Under the pieces are notes generated by a model. It had not been told where the DNA came from, searched no databases, and was given only the letters and a program-made list of their open reading frames with translations. Positions 50,295 through 61,645 of a DNA stretch of 64,000 bases are shown in pieces. Each line of letters opens with the position of its first letter. The stretch's first letter is position 1. Source of the stretch: Apostichopus japonicus (taxonomy: Eukaryota; Echinodermata; Holothuroidea; Aspidochirotida; Stichopodidae); NCBI RefSeq assembly GCF_037975245.1, contig NC_092571.1:9929917-9993916 (forward strand), given 5' to 3'. Position numbers and translations under genes: made by a program.

Positions 50295-51048
50295 CAGGGG
50301 CGTAGCGAAGGTTTTTTTGTTGGAGGGGGTGTGGAGAATTTGATTTGCCGACGGATCTGGAAGTGGTGACTGAAATGAGGGAGGGGTCTAAGGGGAGGGG
50401 GTGTCCCCTCCCCTTTGGCAATTTTTTAGTTTTGAAACGTCCTTAGATGCAATCTGGTGTATATTTTAAGTCAAATTTGATTTGCCGACGGATCTGGAAG
50501 TTGTGACTGAAATGGGGGAGGGGTCTAAGGGGAGGGGATGTCCCCCTCCCCTTTGGAAAATTTTTAGTTTTGAAACGTCCTTAGGTGCAATCTGGTGTAT
50601 ATTTTAAGTCAAATTTGATTTGCCGACGGATCTGGAAGTGGTGACTGAAATGGGGGAGGGGTCTAAGAGGAGGGGGTCTCCCCCTCCCCTTTGGAAAATT
50701 TTTAGTTTTGAAACGTCCTTAGGTGCAATCTGGTGCATATTTTAAGTCAAATTTGATTTGCCGACGGATCTGGAAGTGGTGACTGAAATGGGGGAGGGGT
50801 CTAAGGGTAGGGGGTCTAAAATTTTAGTTTTAAAACGTCCTTAGATGCAATCTGGTGCATATTTTAAGTCAAATTTGGCACGGAAGAAGCTCCCGTTCTC
50901 CTTTTCTCTATTCAGCTTTCCTTCTTTCTTCCCCTTCCGCTCTTTCACCTTTTCTCCTTTTGCCGACAGACCCAAAATTTGCCGACAGCGACCAAATTAT
51001 TGGGGGGGTGTGACACCCCCCCACACCCCCCCGCTCGCTACGCCCCTG
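50295..51048. mobile_element. hAT-type non-autonomous element with internal 138-bp tandem repeats
   Basis: Ends CAGGGGCGTAGCGA and TCGCTACGCCCCTG are perfect 14-bp inverted repeats. Flanks ACTAACTG (50287-50294) and ACTAACCG (51049-51056) form an 8-bp duplication with one mismatch. The interior holds four units of about 138 bp, each starting GATTTGCCGACGGATCTGGA (at about 50341, 50479, 50618 and 50755), and a pyrimidine-rich stretch near 50890-50960. No coding capacity. Confidence 0.85.
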
Positions 51049-51055
51049 ACTAACC

Positions 51056-51800
51056 GGGTACCGTTATTTTCCGCACACGTTACTTTCCGCTGAAACAAAA
51101 TGGTGTTTTCTGCACACAAATTTGTCAGCGGAAAGTACCGTTTTTGGGGGGGGAGGAACAGAATGACTTACTGAAATGATTAGGCACATGGAAGGATTTA
51201 GGAGGATGGAGAAGATAGCAGGATAAAATGTAGCTTCAAGACTAGATTATTATTAGGATAGCTAAGGTTATAGCTTAGGCTGTAAGCACTAGCTTAGGCT
51301 GTAAGCACAAGTTTACTTTTAGTTAAACAGCGCCACCTTATTTGGTTGTAGTTTTTGATATGGCATGAAGGGGAAAAAGTGAGCTGCCGTGACGATTTGG
51401 TCTAGCTAAGTTTCATCCTTTAGGAGACGGGTGGGCGGGGGGGGGGGGTGTCCTTTGTGATATTTTCACATAAACATTAACAGCGTCCCTTTGCCCTTTA
51501 ATCCGCCGACCAACTCATAGTTCTTTAAGTGATCCCTAATTACATACACCCCAGGCCTCCTGTAAATTATAAGCAGCTTAACTTATCTGACATGAACTCA
51601 GTCTAACCATCCTTATCGACGTTCTTTGATACTTTCTCATGTTATTTTCATCATCCTGAATTTGGTATGTATACTTAAATTGAGGAAAAATATAGTGTAC
51701 AGGTAGGCTAAGTGGAAAAAAAGTTGCTTTCCGCACAAGAATTTTTTCAGCGGAATGTAATGTGCGGAAAGTAACGTGTGCGGAAAACAACTGAAACCCT
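51056..51800. mobile_element. Non-autonomous inverted-repeat element abutting the previous one
   Basis: Both ends, read inward, carry GGGT...GTT.TTTTCCGCACACG followed by TTACTTTCCGC and a CCGCTGAAA motif, so long imperfect inverted repeats of about 45 bp. The 5' flank ACTAACC (51049-51055) is repeated after the 3' end (51801-51807). It shares the target sequence of the element at 50295, so two elements used the same site. No ORF. Confidence 0.7.
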
Positions 51801-51807
51801 ACTAACC

Positions 51808-52833
51808 TAGTACTAGGATTGTACTATTACTGTAGTAGTGGCCTAGGCTAGGTATGCCTACTACTACTTTTTAAGAAAAGTCGCCCAGGAAAGAACCCGG
51901 GCACGAGAACCAAACTACCGAACGACTGATCCGCTATCAACCCCAGTCGCCTTGCATCGGGACTGTGTGATCATCGTCGGGTGTGCATCACCATTCCCCT
52001 CGAAAGGGAACATATACTACACATGATCTTACTACTACATTAGTGCCAGTGGAGGTGTTCTGCGATTGTTAAGGCTGGAGGAAATGTTTGGTTAGGCACA
52101 ATGTGAAGATCATGCTAGGTATAATAATTACTATAGCCGTATGCTATGTTAATATTTTCACGTACCGTTATAAAATCCTTTCCCTTGCTGGAGCAGAATA
52201 TTGTTACGGCAAGTCAACAATCTGCAGCACACTGTAAGTGAACATAAAGCCATGATTTGGTGTGTTCTGAACCAACCGTGTGCGTTACAACTGAGTGTGC
52301 GTTACACTCAATACTCAATGGGTGGGAGCAGGGAATTGTTATTCCACAACAACTCCGTGGTGGGAGCTAGCGGGAAGACCCCACAGAATTGATTTCTGTG
52401 GAAGACCGTACACTCGTAACTAGAATGCAAAATGCATTGAGGTTTCGATGACTTCATTATGGTAGTGCTCATGCGCTCTACAATATATAGGGATTACTAG
52501 CCCGCTCCATCATCTTTTACATTTACATGGCAGATTTGCAAAGAATGTGTTTGTATACAAATACAGTTGTTCTATAGTGCACTAGGTAGTTGCTTGTTAG
52601 TAACCAGAACCAGTACAATAGAAATGGCTCGAACCACCATTTAGATACAATTACACTATGGCATGATAAACACAGGTCAGTCTACTGTACGTGGCAATAA
52701 ACACCTCCACCAATAACAATTATATGGGTATTGTGCTCAATGTTATGCATCCACGTTTCTTCCCCACTGTTCTTCTTTGAGGACGTTAGGGATTTTCCCA
52801 GTCTTCGCTTGGTTTCCCTCTCAAGCCTCATGG
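51808..52833. repeat. Intergenic, with a dispersed repeat shared with 26390-26640
   Basis: 52430-52755 matches 26390-26640 in several blocks: CATTGAGGTTTCGATG, ACTATGGCATGATAAACACA, GTCAGTCTACTGTA, AACACCTCCACCA, TGCATCCAC. The copy here has an additional ~140-bp internal segment. Otherwise no gene recognised. Confidence 0.6.
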
Positions 52834-52841
52834 TCTGTCAG

Positions 52842-54562
52842 CAGTGGCGTCGCCAAGGGGGGGGGGGGGGGGGGGGCAGGGGGCACGTGTCCCCTGGAAA
52901 ACCTAGTGCCCCCCGAGTGCCCCCCCCCCATCTGAGATTTGGGTTGGTAAAAAAAATATATATATATTTTGTTATATTCAACTCCCATCATCTGAGTTGG
53001 TTTTTCATAAGGACAAAGAAGCACAGTAATTCGTATTTTCTTCAAATGAGCTGCGTAAAAATTAACAAGTTTATCCTTGAACGTCGGGTATCGAAGTCGT
53101 AACCCGCGCCATCACAACAGGTATATTTACATTGAATGTGTCAGTGCTCACGCCATACCAGCGGATATACAAGTCCGCTTCGCGAGCTACATGACTGTGA
53201 GAAGGGAGGGTACTGCAATATGTTGCCTTGGTCTGAGGTTGACAGGTTAGGAGCTGACGAAATGTGAGAATGTGAGGGTCCGCAGGCACCATACTTGCCT
53301 ATATTTGTGGACCCATATATTAACCCTGTTGTGTAGGGGGTGCAGAGGTCATTTGAGGTCAGATGCTTGTAGGAACAAATGGCGAATGTTCACACCTGCT
53401 ATACTGAGCCATACTCGATGTGTGATCAAACTTTGGATTGCATGGTGAGATCCCTGATAGGAGCCAATAACGATGCTGGAACCTGTTACATCTTAATAGA
53501 TAATGGGCGAAAACGAGAAGGACAAGAAAGGAGTCGGGGTCATGCACACATTAATTCAACAAATGTAGGTTCTATTGATAGGGTTAGGCATAATATCGAC
53601 AGCATGTGGTTCATATCCTCTGCAAATTCTGCGCCTTGTTAAAATCATTACCTCAAAAATAGCAATTTCTGGAGATATCTTCAGATCGAATTTAGCATCA
53701 AATGTGGCAGCATTTTGCATCTAGCCCATCCTCCGTATGCGAAAATTTTCCAAAGGGGAGGGGGGGGGCAGTGGCGGCGGAACCGGGGGAGCTTGGGGGG
53801 GCTCAACCCCCCAAGGAAAAAGTTGAGGGGGCAAATGCATGATAAGCCCCCCCAATATTTACCAAGGCTCCGAAACGTGCATCTGCCCATTTATCAATGC
53901 ATACTTGTCGATCTGTCCGATGCACACGTATACTATATAGGTGTAATAATTTTAGTAAATGCTGGGGGACCCTCGGCCTGTCCCCTGGCTATAGACCATA
54001 TTGTCACCCCAACCGCGTCTTCACGCCCCGTGAAAAGTGGAAGCAGTGAGTGTGAGTACCGGTAAGCGCAACACAACTTCGTCTTAGGCCAATGACTTGC
54101 TTCATTTCAACCAGTTCTCCAACATCCCCTTACTACACTCAAAAACGTCTTTGCGAGTACACTGCGAGTAATAGCTACTCTCTTAAAACACCATCGAATA
54201 TACAAATTACAATGTTTTTACAGACTTTTACGTGCAATCTGAGAAATTGCAGGCTTGAGACCCATATTTTAGGGCTAGGTATTCGCAGCATGAAACACTC
54301 GGGAAGTGCCGTTTCCGGCCATCTGGGGGTTTGAAAAACCCAAAATTTTCTTGTACGCTCCGCGCCAACCGATGGTGGCGCTCCGCTTAGATAGTCTCTA
54401 CACATTAGCCCCCACCCCCAATAATTTTCCCGTTCCGCCGCGCCTGGAGGGCACCCCCTCCCCTTGGACCCCTCCCCAGGACGTTGATCCGTATCCATCT
54501 AAGTGCCCCCCATCAAATGCTGGTGCCCCCCCCCCAGACTGAAAAGTCTGGTGACGCCACTG
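52842..54562. mobile_element. hAT-type non-autonomous element with exact 8-bp target duplication
   Basis: Starts CAGTGGCGTCGCC, ends GGTGACGCCACTG (12 of 13 inverted), and is flanked by TCTGTCAG on both sides (52834-52841 and 54563-54570). 1721 bp, with a 20-G run just inside the left end (52857-52876). A second element-like start CAGTGGCGGCGGAACCGGGG lies at 53770, suggesting nesting. The 54310-54395 part is shared with 24555-24630. None of the internal short frames resembles a transposase. Confidence 0.85.
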
Positions 54563-54570
54563 TCTGTCAG

Positions 54571-57500
54571 ATCCCGGAACTCCATTTTTAGAAATTGCGT
54601 ATTTGGAAAGTTCTTTTCGGGTACGCGCGAGCACTCTAGCTAAAGAAGAGAGAATCGACTCGATAATCTTGTAAACCTTCTCATGGACAGACTAAGGAAA
54701 CCGGTTATTCTAGACTGTGTACACACTGTTTCACGAAATCGTCACGAGAACTTGTATCGGATTATATACGCCACAAGATCTGCCATTTTCAACATTCTGA
54801 TTTCAACCCGTCTGTAGTATTTACCCTTTGTTTGTTGGTAAATCACGAATAGCAAGATCAGTGAAATACAACGTCTTTACGATTCGGTAATATCAATAGC
54901 ACTGCCCCGATAGGTCGTTGGTACAACGTATCAACCGCAACACCAGGTTTACAAAATCTCTTATCTCATAATTTCGGCTTTTCACTTCCCAAACGAAGTG
55001 AAAGTGAGAATCATTGTTTGGATGAAAACATCTGCATGTATAATTAGTGCCCTTCTACTTACAGGAGAATTGTGGCTTCTCAAGCAACGTGGTCGCCTCT
55101 TTCATTTAGCTATTTTAGTATATTGGTTAGGTTGCACTGTATATCCCACCCATTTGCGCACATGTGATCGATTCAATTATTAATTAAGTATGTTTCTTTA
55201 ATTAATTGCAGCTTAACGTGCAAGTAGTTACCTTGTAAAATAAGCCAGTTCACTTTCCCAATTATCTGATCACAATGTTTTTATTCACGCCGACCCTTTT
55301 TGGTGGTCACGAGACAAGCGCAAAATCCAGTCGAGCCGACAACCTACATGGACGAGATATAAATTTACAAGAAATAACCCGCCAAATACCTCAAAATCAA
55401 ACCGAATGTTCAGTAAAGATCAGCTGTTTAGCATCTTCATTTGGGCTCCATGCGTAGTCTCGAAAACTTCAAGGTTGTTATGCAGTTCCTGATCCATGTA
55501 CTGTACGAACGTGTGTATCACGTGGTAACTGAACCCAAAGTTCAACGAGAGGTCAAATTAAGGAAAAAGTGACTTTTGCTGCAACTTCAAAGGAACCTTC
55601 AGGATTGCCACCTTCAAAGGTATACTGCGAGTGTCAACTACTATCAAACTATGTCGTGAGGTGAAATACCACAGTTCAAAGATAAAATGAATTGAAACGC
55701 AAGTTTATGTCGTGAATGCTAAGGGAAACATTGAATTGGATTCCTGTCTATTTTTACCCACCATTTACCTACCATAAGTAGGGACGATATTAAGTTTTAA
55801 TTCTAGTCTATAGAAGTTCAATAAGTATAATATATAATAAGTTCAATATAACCTTTAGACTTAAACATTAACCTTTCTAGGAATATGTAAGCAATCACTA
55901 CAAGGAAATCAAAAAGGTATGTCAAAGTCCAGCAAGTATTGTAAACATAAGTGACTACGCATGGAGAGTTGTACTAGCGTATATAGAGCTGTGTACAGAA
56001 ACGTCTCTATCACACTTGATTTAACGCAGCTTCGAGTGTATGGTGCAACAGAAAACAACCCAGTGAACGGTGCTCTGTAGTGAACGTAGAAAATACAATT
56101 TGCCATTTCCTTTTTAAATGGTAATTTGGCGGTGGCTGGACTCTTTATAGAATGACTGTCATTCCACCAATCGATTTATGACATAATCGCTACCTCTGCG
56201 GAAAGGACAGGAAAGGGTGCTTTAAAACCCAAGATGTGCTCAAGGTACTTTAAATTGCGTTATAATTGTCTTTATTATGTGCAAAAACCAACATATTCTT
56301 GCAACAACTTTATTCTTCTTTGTTAGATCATCATTTGCCAGTGTCAAAAATGCCATCCACGGTCAAAATGTTCTCACTTACAAATGTATTCGTTCAAATA
56401 AAGCAGATTGAAGAATGTATTATCTTATAATTTCGAATAGTGGGGGGGGGGGGGAGGGGCTGTGGCCAGTGTCAAAAGAAGCTGGTAAGAAGATCCCCAT
56501 TTTCTACTATGGAACTGAGGTTCGGTGACTATATATCCGCTTAGGCACAATGCTAGTCACAACCGTCCATAAATATGTTATACAACGTATTCAATGTGAA
56601 TGAACATGGTCACGAAAAATGGCTGTCGGACAAACTTCTGGCAGTTGAACTTCCTGTGATTTTTTGACCTGGAAAACGTTACCTTGTATCTCATAAATGA
56701 AGGATCCACAGACATATCGATGAATTATATCGGTGGGGTCCCTGTGGTGCTTACAGAAAAGAAAATATATTGCTTCTTGTTACTCATTTGTGGGAGTAAC
56801 AGTTTCTCTCAATACCGTAACAGTTTAGGCTATACCGTTATACGCATGGCATAACATGGATTATAAAGAGCTAAATAAGCTAGTAGAGAGATTTTTTAAT
56901 TAGCTCAACGGTAAATCAAGGTAGGTGACCTCCGACTGTAAAATGAGAAACTTTTAATGTGAGCTCTATTACAGTACTATAAGCAGTAAACTGTAAGAGC
57001 GCCAGCTATTTATAAGTAAGGTCTCATTTGTGCTATTAGTCTTCCATTTGGAATGTAACTCAATCGTGCATAGTTGAAGGGACATTCTCATAACCACCGT
57101 TGGACAGTGGTAGGAAATACACAAATAAATCTTAATTTGCTGTTAAAAGTAAATCCAAAATGATCTTTATTCTTGATAGCGGTGTTTGAGTTCAATTTAT
57201 GCAGTACTTCGAAGTACCTGATCAGGAATTGTAAAAAATGGTGGGTAGTCAATAATGTCATCAGACCAACATGCGCATCTAATGTCTTAATTTAAATCGT
57301 AGTTGATAGTTAATATTTCTTGAAACAATTTTTGTCGAAACAATTTGTTTTTAAACAATGTAGACTTTGAATGTTCTTCAAGCATTCAAATTGCACTTTT
57401 GCGATGATTTCATGTTCCATTGAATTAATATTTTTAGGTTTCTCAAAACAAATTGTCGGTCATTGTAACTAACTTATTAATTGACCATGCATTTGGAAAC

Positions 57501-58912
57501 ATAATCAAGTTCGCGTCAAGTCAAACAGTTAAGAATTGAAACACGTAGAATATTCACGTGCTTTAGAAAAGAAAAAAAGTGGGGTGTGTATATATGATAA
57601 TGCTCCTTATTCATTATCCTATAATGTCTGTATTTGTGATTTAATAATCAACTATTATGTAATATCATAAACAGAATGGCTAGCAGATAATGACTACCTC
57701 AATGGGGTGCTTGAAAGATTTATAACCTTGTTACAGAGAGTCAAAGATATTGCCAAACCTGCAATCATTTGAACAATATCGATCTGATGGAGTGCTATGT
57801 ATTCCTCCTTAGTGTTGGGCTCGTCTGCGCGTGTCAACAAACAAATATGTATTTGGTTCCGTTAAGAATATTTCAAGGTAGACATCCCATGAAAATTTGA
57901 ATCGTACATAATCAAAGTTACTTTCTTTACAGTTGCAAAACATACAGCTAATTTCCTGTTTTTCACGCTTGCTAAGATAAAAACTGAACAACGGAAATCG
58001 AACCGCGAATAAGCACATCCGTGTTTAATCAATAATACGCAGATTGACTGCTGCAAAATAACATTTTTTTTGCCAGAAGTAAGCAGTCGCCATTGATGTC
58101 TACCTTTAAAGAGGTAACTACGAGGAAAATCTTCTTAAATAATGTATGTTATAGAAAAATATCATATTCACGCCATGTACAGCCTTTTGCTTGCGATAAA
58201 AAATATTTAATTAGAAAACTATAGTATGAAATGCTTTCCCGAAAAAATGAGGGCGGTATTGACGAACTTACGTAGCATGCATAGACTCCGGATGTGTGAC
58301 CTGATTAATTCACTTTGGCTTTGAGTACGTTTCTGTATGCTGCCGTGTTAAACGAATCTAACCGTAAAAAGGCGTTCCGTGTTATATTCATTGCCGATCT
58401 TGCAATGTGGCCTGCACTCCCAGCCAATAACAGTGTACAGTTGAAGTTATAAAGTAAGCTTTTGTTGGTTTTATTATTCGAAACGTTGCGAGACTAGTCA
58501 CTACAATCGGTCGCAAAAAGACAAGTCGGTCTCGAAATCGATCAACACCTCTCTTAGAATATTGTCAATTTACGACCCTGGTTATGTAAGATTAAGTTTT
58601 GTTACAATCTTGAATTTCATACCAAAGTCAAACTTTTCTTAAATTAAACTTTGGTTCACTGTTGAAGCGTGGGGTAAGGAGGGGGGGGGGGGTACTGTAG
58701 GGAGTGTTCACTTGTTTCAAGTTTCGGTGGTTTGACCTTTAAACAGGTGGGTTTTTGCACTTCCATTTTTTGTACACTACCCCCCCCCCCTCCCACATAC
58801 ACATTGTAATTTATACTTCGTTTAATTCATTGCTCTTCTGGTGAGATAACTTTCCTTCTCTGCAAAACACACATTTCTTACCTTGGCTAAACTATCACAT
58901 TCTTTGATCTAA
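54571..58912. other. Non-coding stretch of 4.3 kb
   Basis: No exon, RNA gene or element pair could be supported. G-runs at 56434-56448 and 58679-58692 and a C-run at about 58780-58789. Open frames are short and without splice context. Confidence 0.5.
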
Positions 58913-58920
58913 GTACGACA

Positions 58921-59805
58921 CAGTTGCGTACTTGGATTAGTTGGCACCTGGGCGGGTCCTTCTTTTGTCACGTCGTGTTGGGGATACCATCCTGGGGGAG
59001 AAGTTTAGGGAGCAGTTTGAAATGTTTGTTGATGTAAGGTGGCTTAGATGCAAAAGGGTGTTATCACTGGCAACTGATAATTTGATTTGATTTATTTATT
59101 TGATTTTCCACAGATAATAAATATATACATGTGGAGGGAAGTCTTCTAAAAAGCCAATTCAGGCTTAACAAGGTAAAGGACTCCCAAGAAGAAAGAAAGA
59201 AAGAAATACATATATACATAAATGTAAATATAATTAATGTCTTAATAAGGCACGATTCTTTTAACTTAACGTACCGAATGTTGTATTACATAAGTTGTGG
59301 TGCAGCTTGACCGGCACTTCTAGTGCGGTGACTATGTATGGCGCTGTTAGTAGTAAAGAAGTCATGAAAGGCTGCAGGAAGTAAGCCATTCCAAGCCTTG
59401 TAAAAGAATGTGGCCTCATTCAGCCTAACAATATCGCTAAATTTTAATAAGTTGAGCAATTTGAAAATTATAGGTAAAGGAATTCTCTTGCTTTAGCGAA
59501 TGCATCTTAATTAATCCCATCGTTTGTTCAAAATATTTATCTTTAGTAGACAATTTAGATCGGTATAAACATCACTACAAAGATTTATAAAATAGGTAAA
59601 AGTTCCTCTGTAGCTGTCCGCCACTAGTATCCCCATAAATAATTTCAAAATTTAAACATATAAATATAGTGTAATGTCTGGGTGTATCATATATATTTTT
59701 CAACAGTACATTTTTTAGGGGGTTTGGGGAGGGGGTGGGGTAGGCTTTGGCATGGTACCCCTTGGCTGGTACCCGGGCGGATCACTCCTGCTTAGTACGC
59801 CACTG
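58921..59805. mobile_element. hAT-type element with exact 8-bp duplication, host of a LINE tail
   Basis: Left end CAGTTGCGTACTTGG, right end reading inward CAGTGGCGTACTAAG; further in, both have a CCxGGGCGGGT-like block. Flanking GTACGACA occurs at 58913-58920 and 59806-59813, an exact 8-bp duplication. 885 bp. The middle part is a minus-strand LINE tail (59040-59560), inserted into or captured by the element. Confidence 0.82.
59040..59560 (-). mobile_element. LINE ORF2 C-terminal fragment and 3' end
   Basis: On the minus strand the stretch LKFSDIVRLNEATFFYKAWN, GLLPAAFHDFFTTNSAIHSH, RTRSAGQA matches the C-terminal block of jockey/CR1-like ORF2 (LL.FxDIVxLxxxxFMYKxxxxLLPxxFxxFFxxNxxIHSHxTR). 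The rest, down to about 59040, has stops and a short AAGAAAG-type repeat (59190-59208) and looks like a 3' UTR. Possibly the same family as the RT fragment at 43960-44283. Dead copy. Confidence 0.75.
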
Positions 59806-59813
59806 GTACGACA

Positions 59814-60519
59814 TCCTATCGCTACTGCGGTCCTATCTAAGGATTCCGCAACATAACCCATATCCAATCAGACCAAAAACCGTTAAAAGAATCCTCACAT
59901 TGCCATGTCCGAATTATGAGATGGTGGTAAATGTGGCAACCTCGCAGCTAATTATTCTTATTATCCCTAACTTGTTCATCTGCGAAATTGTTAAAGAAGC
60001 TAATTTCAACTGATGTGTGTACTATGGATATAAAGATAGAAAGTAAATATAGAAGAAAGATTGTGGGTGGGGCAATTGCCTTTTAAGGGGGTTAAAGGTC
60101 ACTCTCCCTGACCTAAAACACTATGATTTGTATCTCAGCAACAAAATATGGTATATGGTTAATCTTGCTGTCAAAATGCACAGCATTATACTAGAAGGAA
60201 ACAAACACTAAACTAGGACCATTAGGAACAAATCTTGACCTCCAAATATGAGGTCATAGGTCAAAATAGTGGTTTCATCACTAAAACGGCATAAATTTCA
60301 AGGGTTGTGCATCATTTTGAATTGAAACAATCATCATTTAAAACACTAAACACCCTATCATAGCTAACGTGTACACTTTTCAATGAGGGTGGTTTGAACA
60401 GTTCAGTGCAGTTAAAGTACAAATATGGGCATTTAAAAATCAACTACTGACTGATCAGAAACTTACTGTAACTATAGCTAAAGCAACAAACAAATAACTG
60501 AATCAGTCGGTTTCCTCTT
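59814..60519. other. Non-coding stretch
   Basis: Contains GGTCATAGGTCAAAA-type motifs near 60230-60270 like those at 26 kb. No gene recognised. Confidence 0.45.
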
Positions 60520-60850
60520 CATTGCTACCAAGTTATCCTGCATCTGCTCCATTGGAACAGTATCCACATGCATATGACTTGCCAGCTGCATGCACTTACA
60601 CGGCACTGCCTCTCGTTCCTTGCAGTCGCAGCAACAAATTCCTTTTGGAAGGTTGTTTGAGGCGACTCCCCGGTCAGAATCTTCGGCCTGAGATTTCTGC
60701 TGCTATCTACCTCCCATCCTCTTCCAATGGGCTAAAAAACGGGGGTGTTTAGATGCTTCCATAGCACAACTTGAAAATGTATACACGAAGGGAATGTTCT
60801 GTTGTTGCATTTCCGTTGGTGGTAGGCGGTCAGTGTCGATTTTACCCTTG
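60520..60850 (-). pseudogene. Decayed Cys-rich tail of a transposon-associated gene (tentative)
   Basis: In mixed minus-strand frames I read LPPT, then SLRVY, a YGS/LWKHL segment, PLEEDG, and further on CCCDCKERGAVPCKC. This succession (LPPT...HxxRxxxQ..xW..., ExxGW, then a CxC...C.C cluster) recalls the C-terminal tail found in many invertebrate multicopy transposon-linked proteins. At least three frame changes and several stops. Identification is by pattern only. Confidence 0.3.
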
Positions 60851-61645
60851 GCTGCTGGCTTCTGAAACTTCAGATAGCGAGCCTTTTTAGAGGGGAGTAT
60901 CCCCACAGCCATATGTGAGAAAATTATGGGGTTTTGTACTCAGCCCCAGGCACACATGAACACGTTGGTAGCATCTTGAGGTCTTGAAAAGTGAGAATGT
61001 AATGTTCATCGTCATTTATTTGGAAGCTCCAAAAATGGACTCTGTCGTGTTGCAACGTAGGCCTTTTAATTTTCAATTTCAAATCAGCTAGGCCTATACA
61101 GGCCTATTGGACAAACAGCAACTTACACTTACAGCAGACTGTCATCTCATTCCCAACAAAGTATGTTATCACCATTAATTGACTTGAAATCTACTTTCCT
61201 AATAAAAGAAGAATTGTATTATAAAAGTGCGGAGAGAAGAAAGAGGCTGTCTTGGCGTAAACATCAGTTGCGTGCTTAATCTTCGTTTTCAAAATTCCCC
61301 CGACTGATTTAGGGGTGCTGCTCCGGGGTCATTAAAACCGACTCCCACGATTCTGAGGCATGTTTGACTACCGGTAAGGTATAAATTATTAGCTCTTATC
61401 GCAATGTTATGCTAATAAAGTTAAATATCCATCGACTGTTTTAGGTAGGTGCCTGAGGCGTTTTAGGAGGGCCAGATGCGAATGGAATATTATATAAAGA
61501 AGGGCTTCTGCCTGGGTCATTGAAGCTGATTTCAATGTAGTGGGGTATATGGATCTCCATCCCCCCTCACACACACAAACAATTTAAAGTCAGATGGTGC
61601 ACTCTGAGGATAATTAGACCATAAGTAAGGTACATATAAGTAGCT
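60851..61645. other. Non-coding stretch, possible 3' flank of the Gypsy remnant
   Basis: The 3' LTR of the minus-strand Gypsy remnant would be expected here, but no LTR boundaries could be recognised. Confidence 0.4.

Noticed and set aside
51890-51965. tRNA-like sequence on the minus strand (GGCGACTGGGG...GGGTTCTTTCC...GGGCGAC)
   Set aside because: The B box deviates strongly and no cloverleaf could be drawn; at most a decayed SINE.
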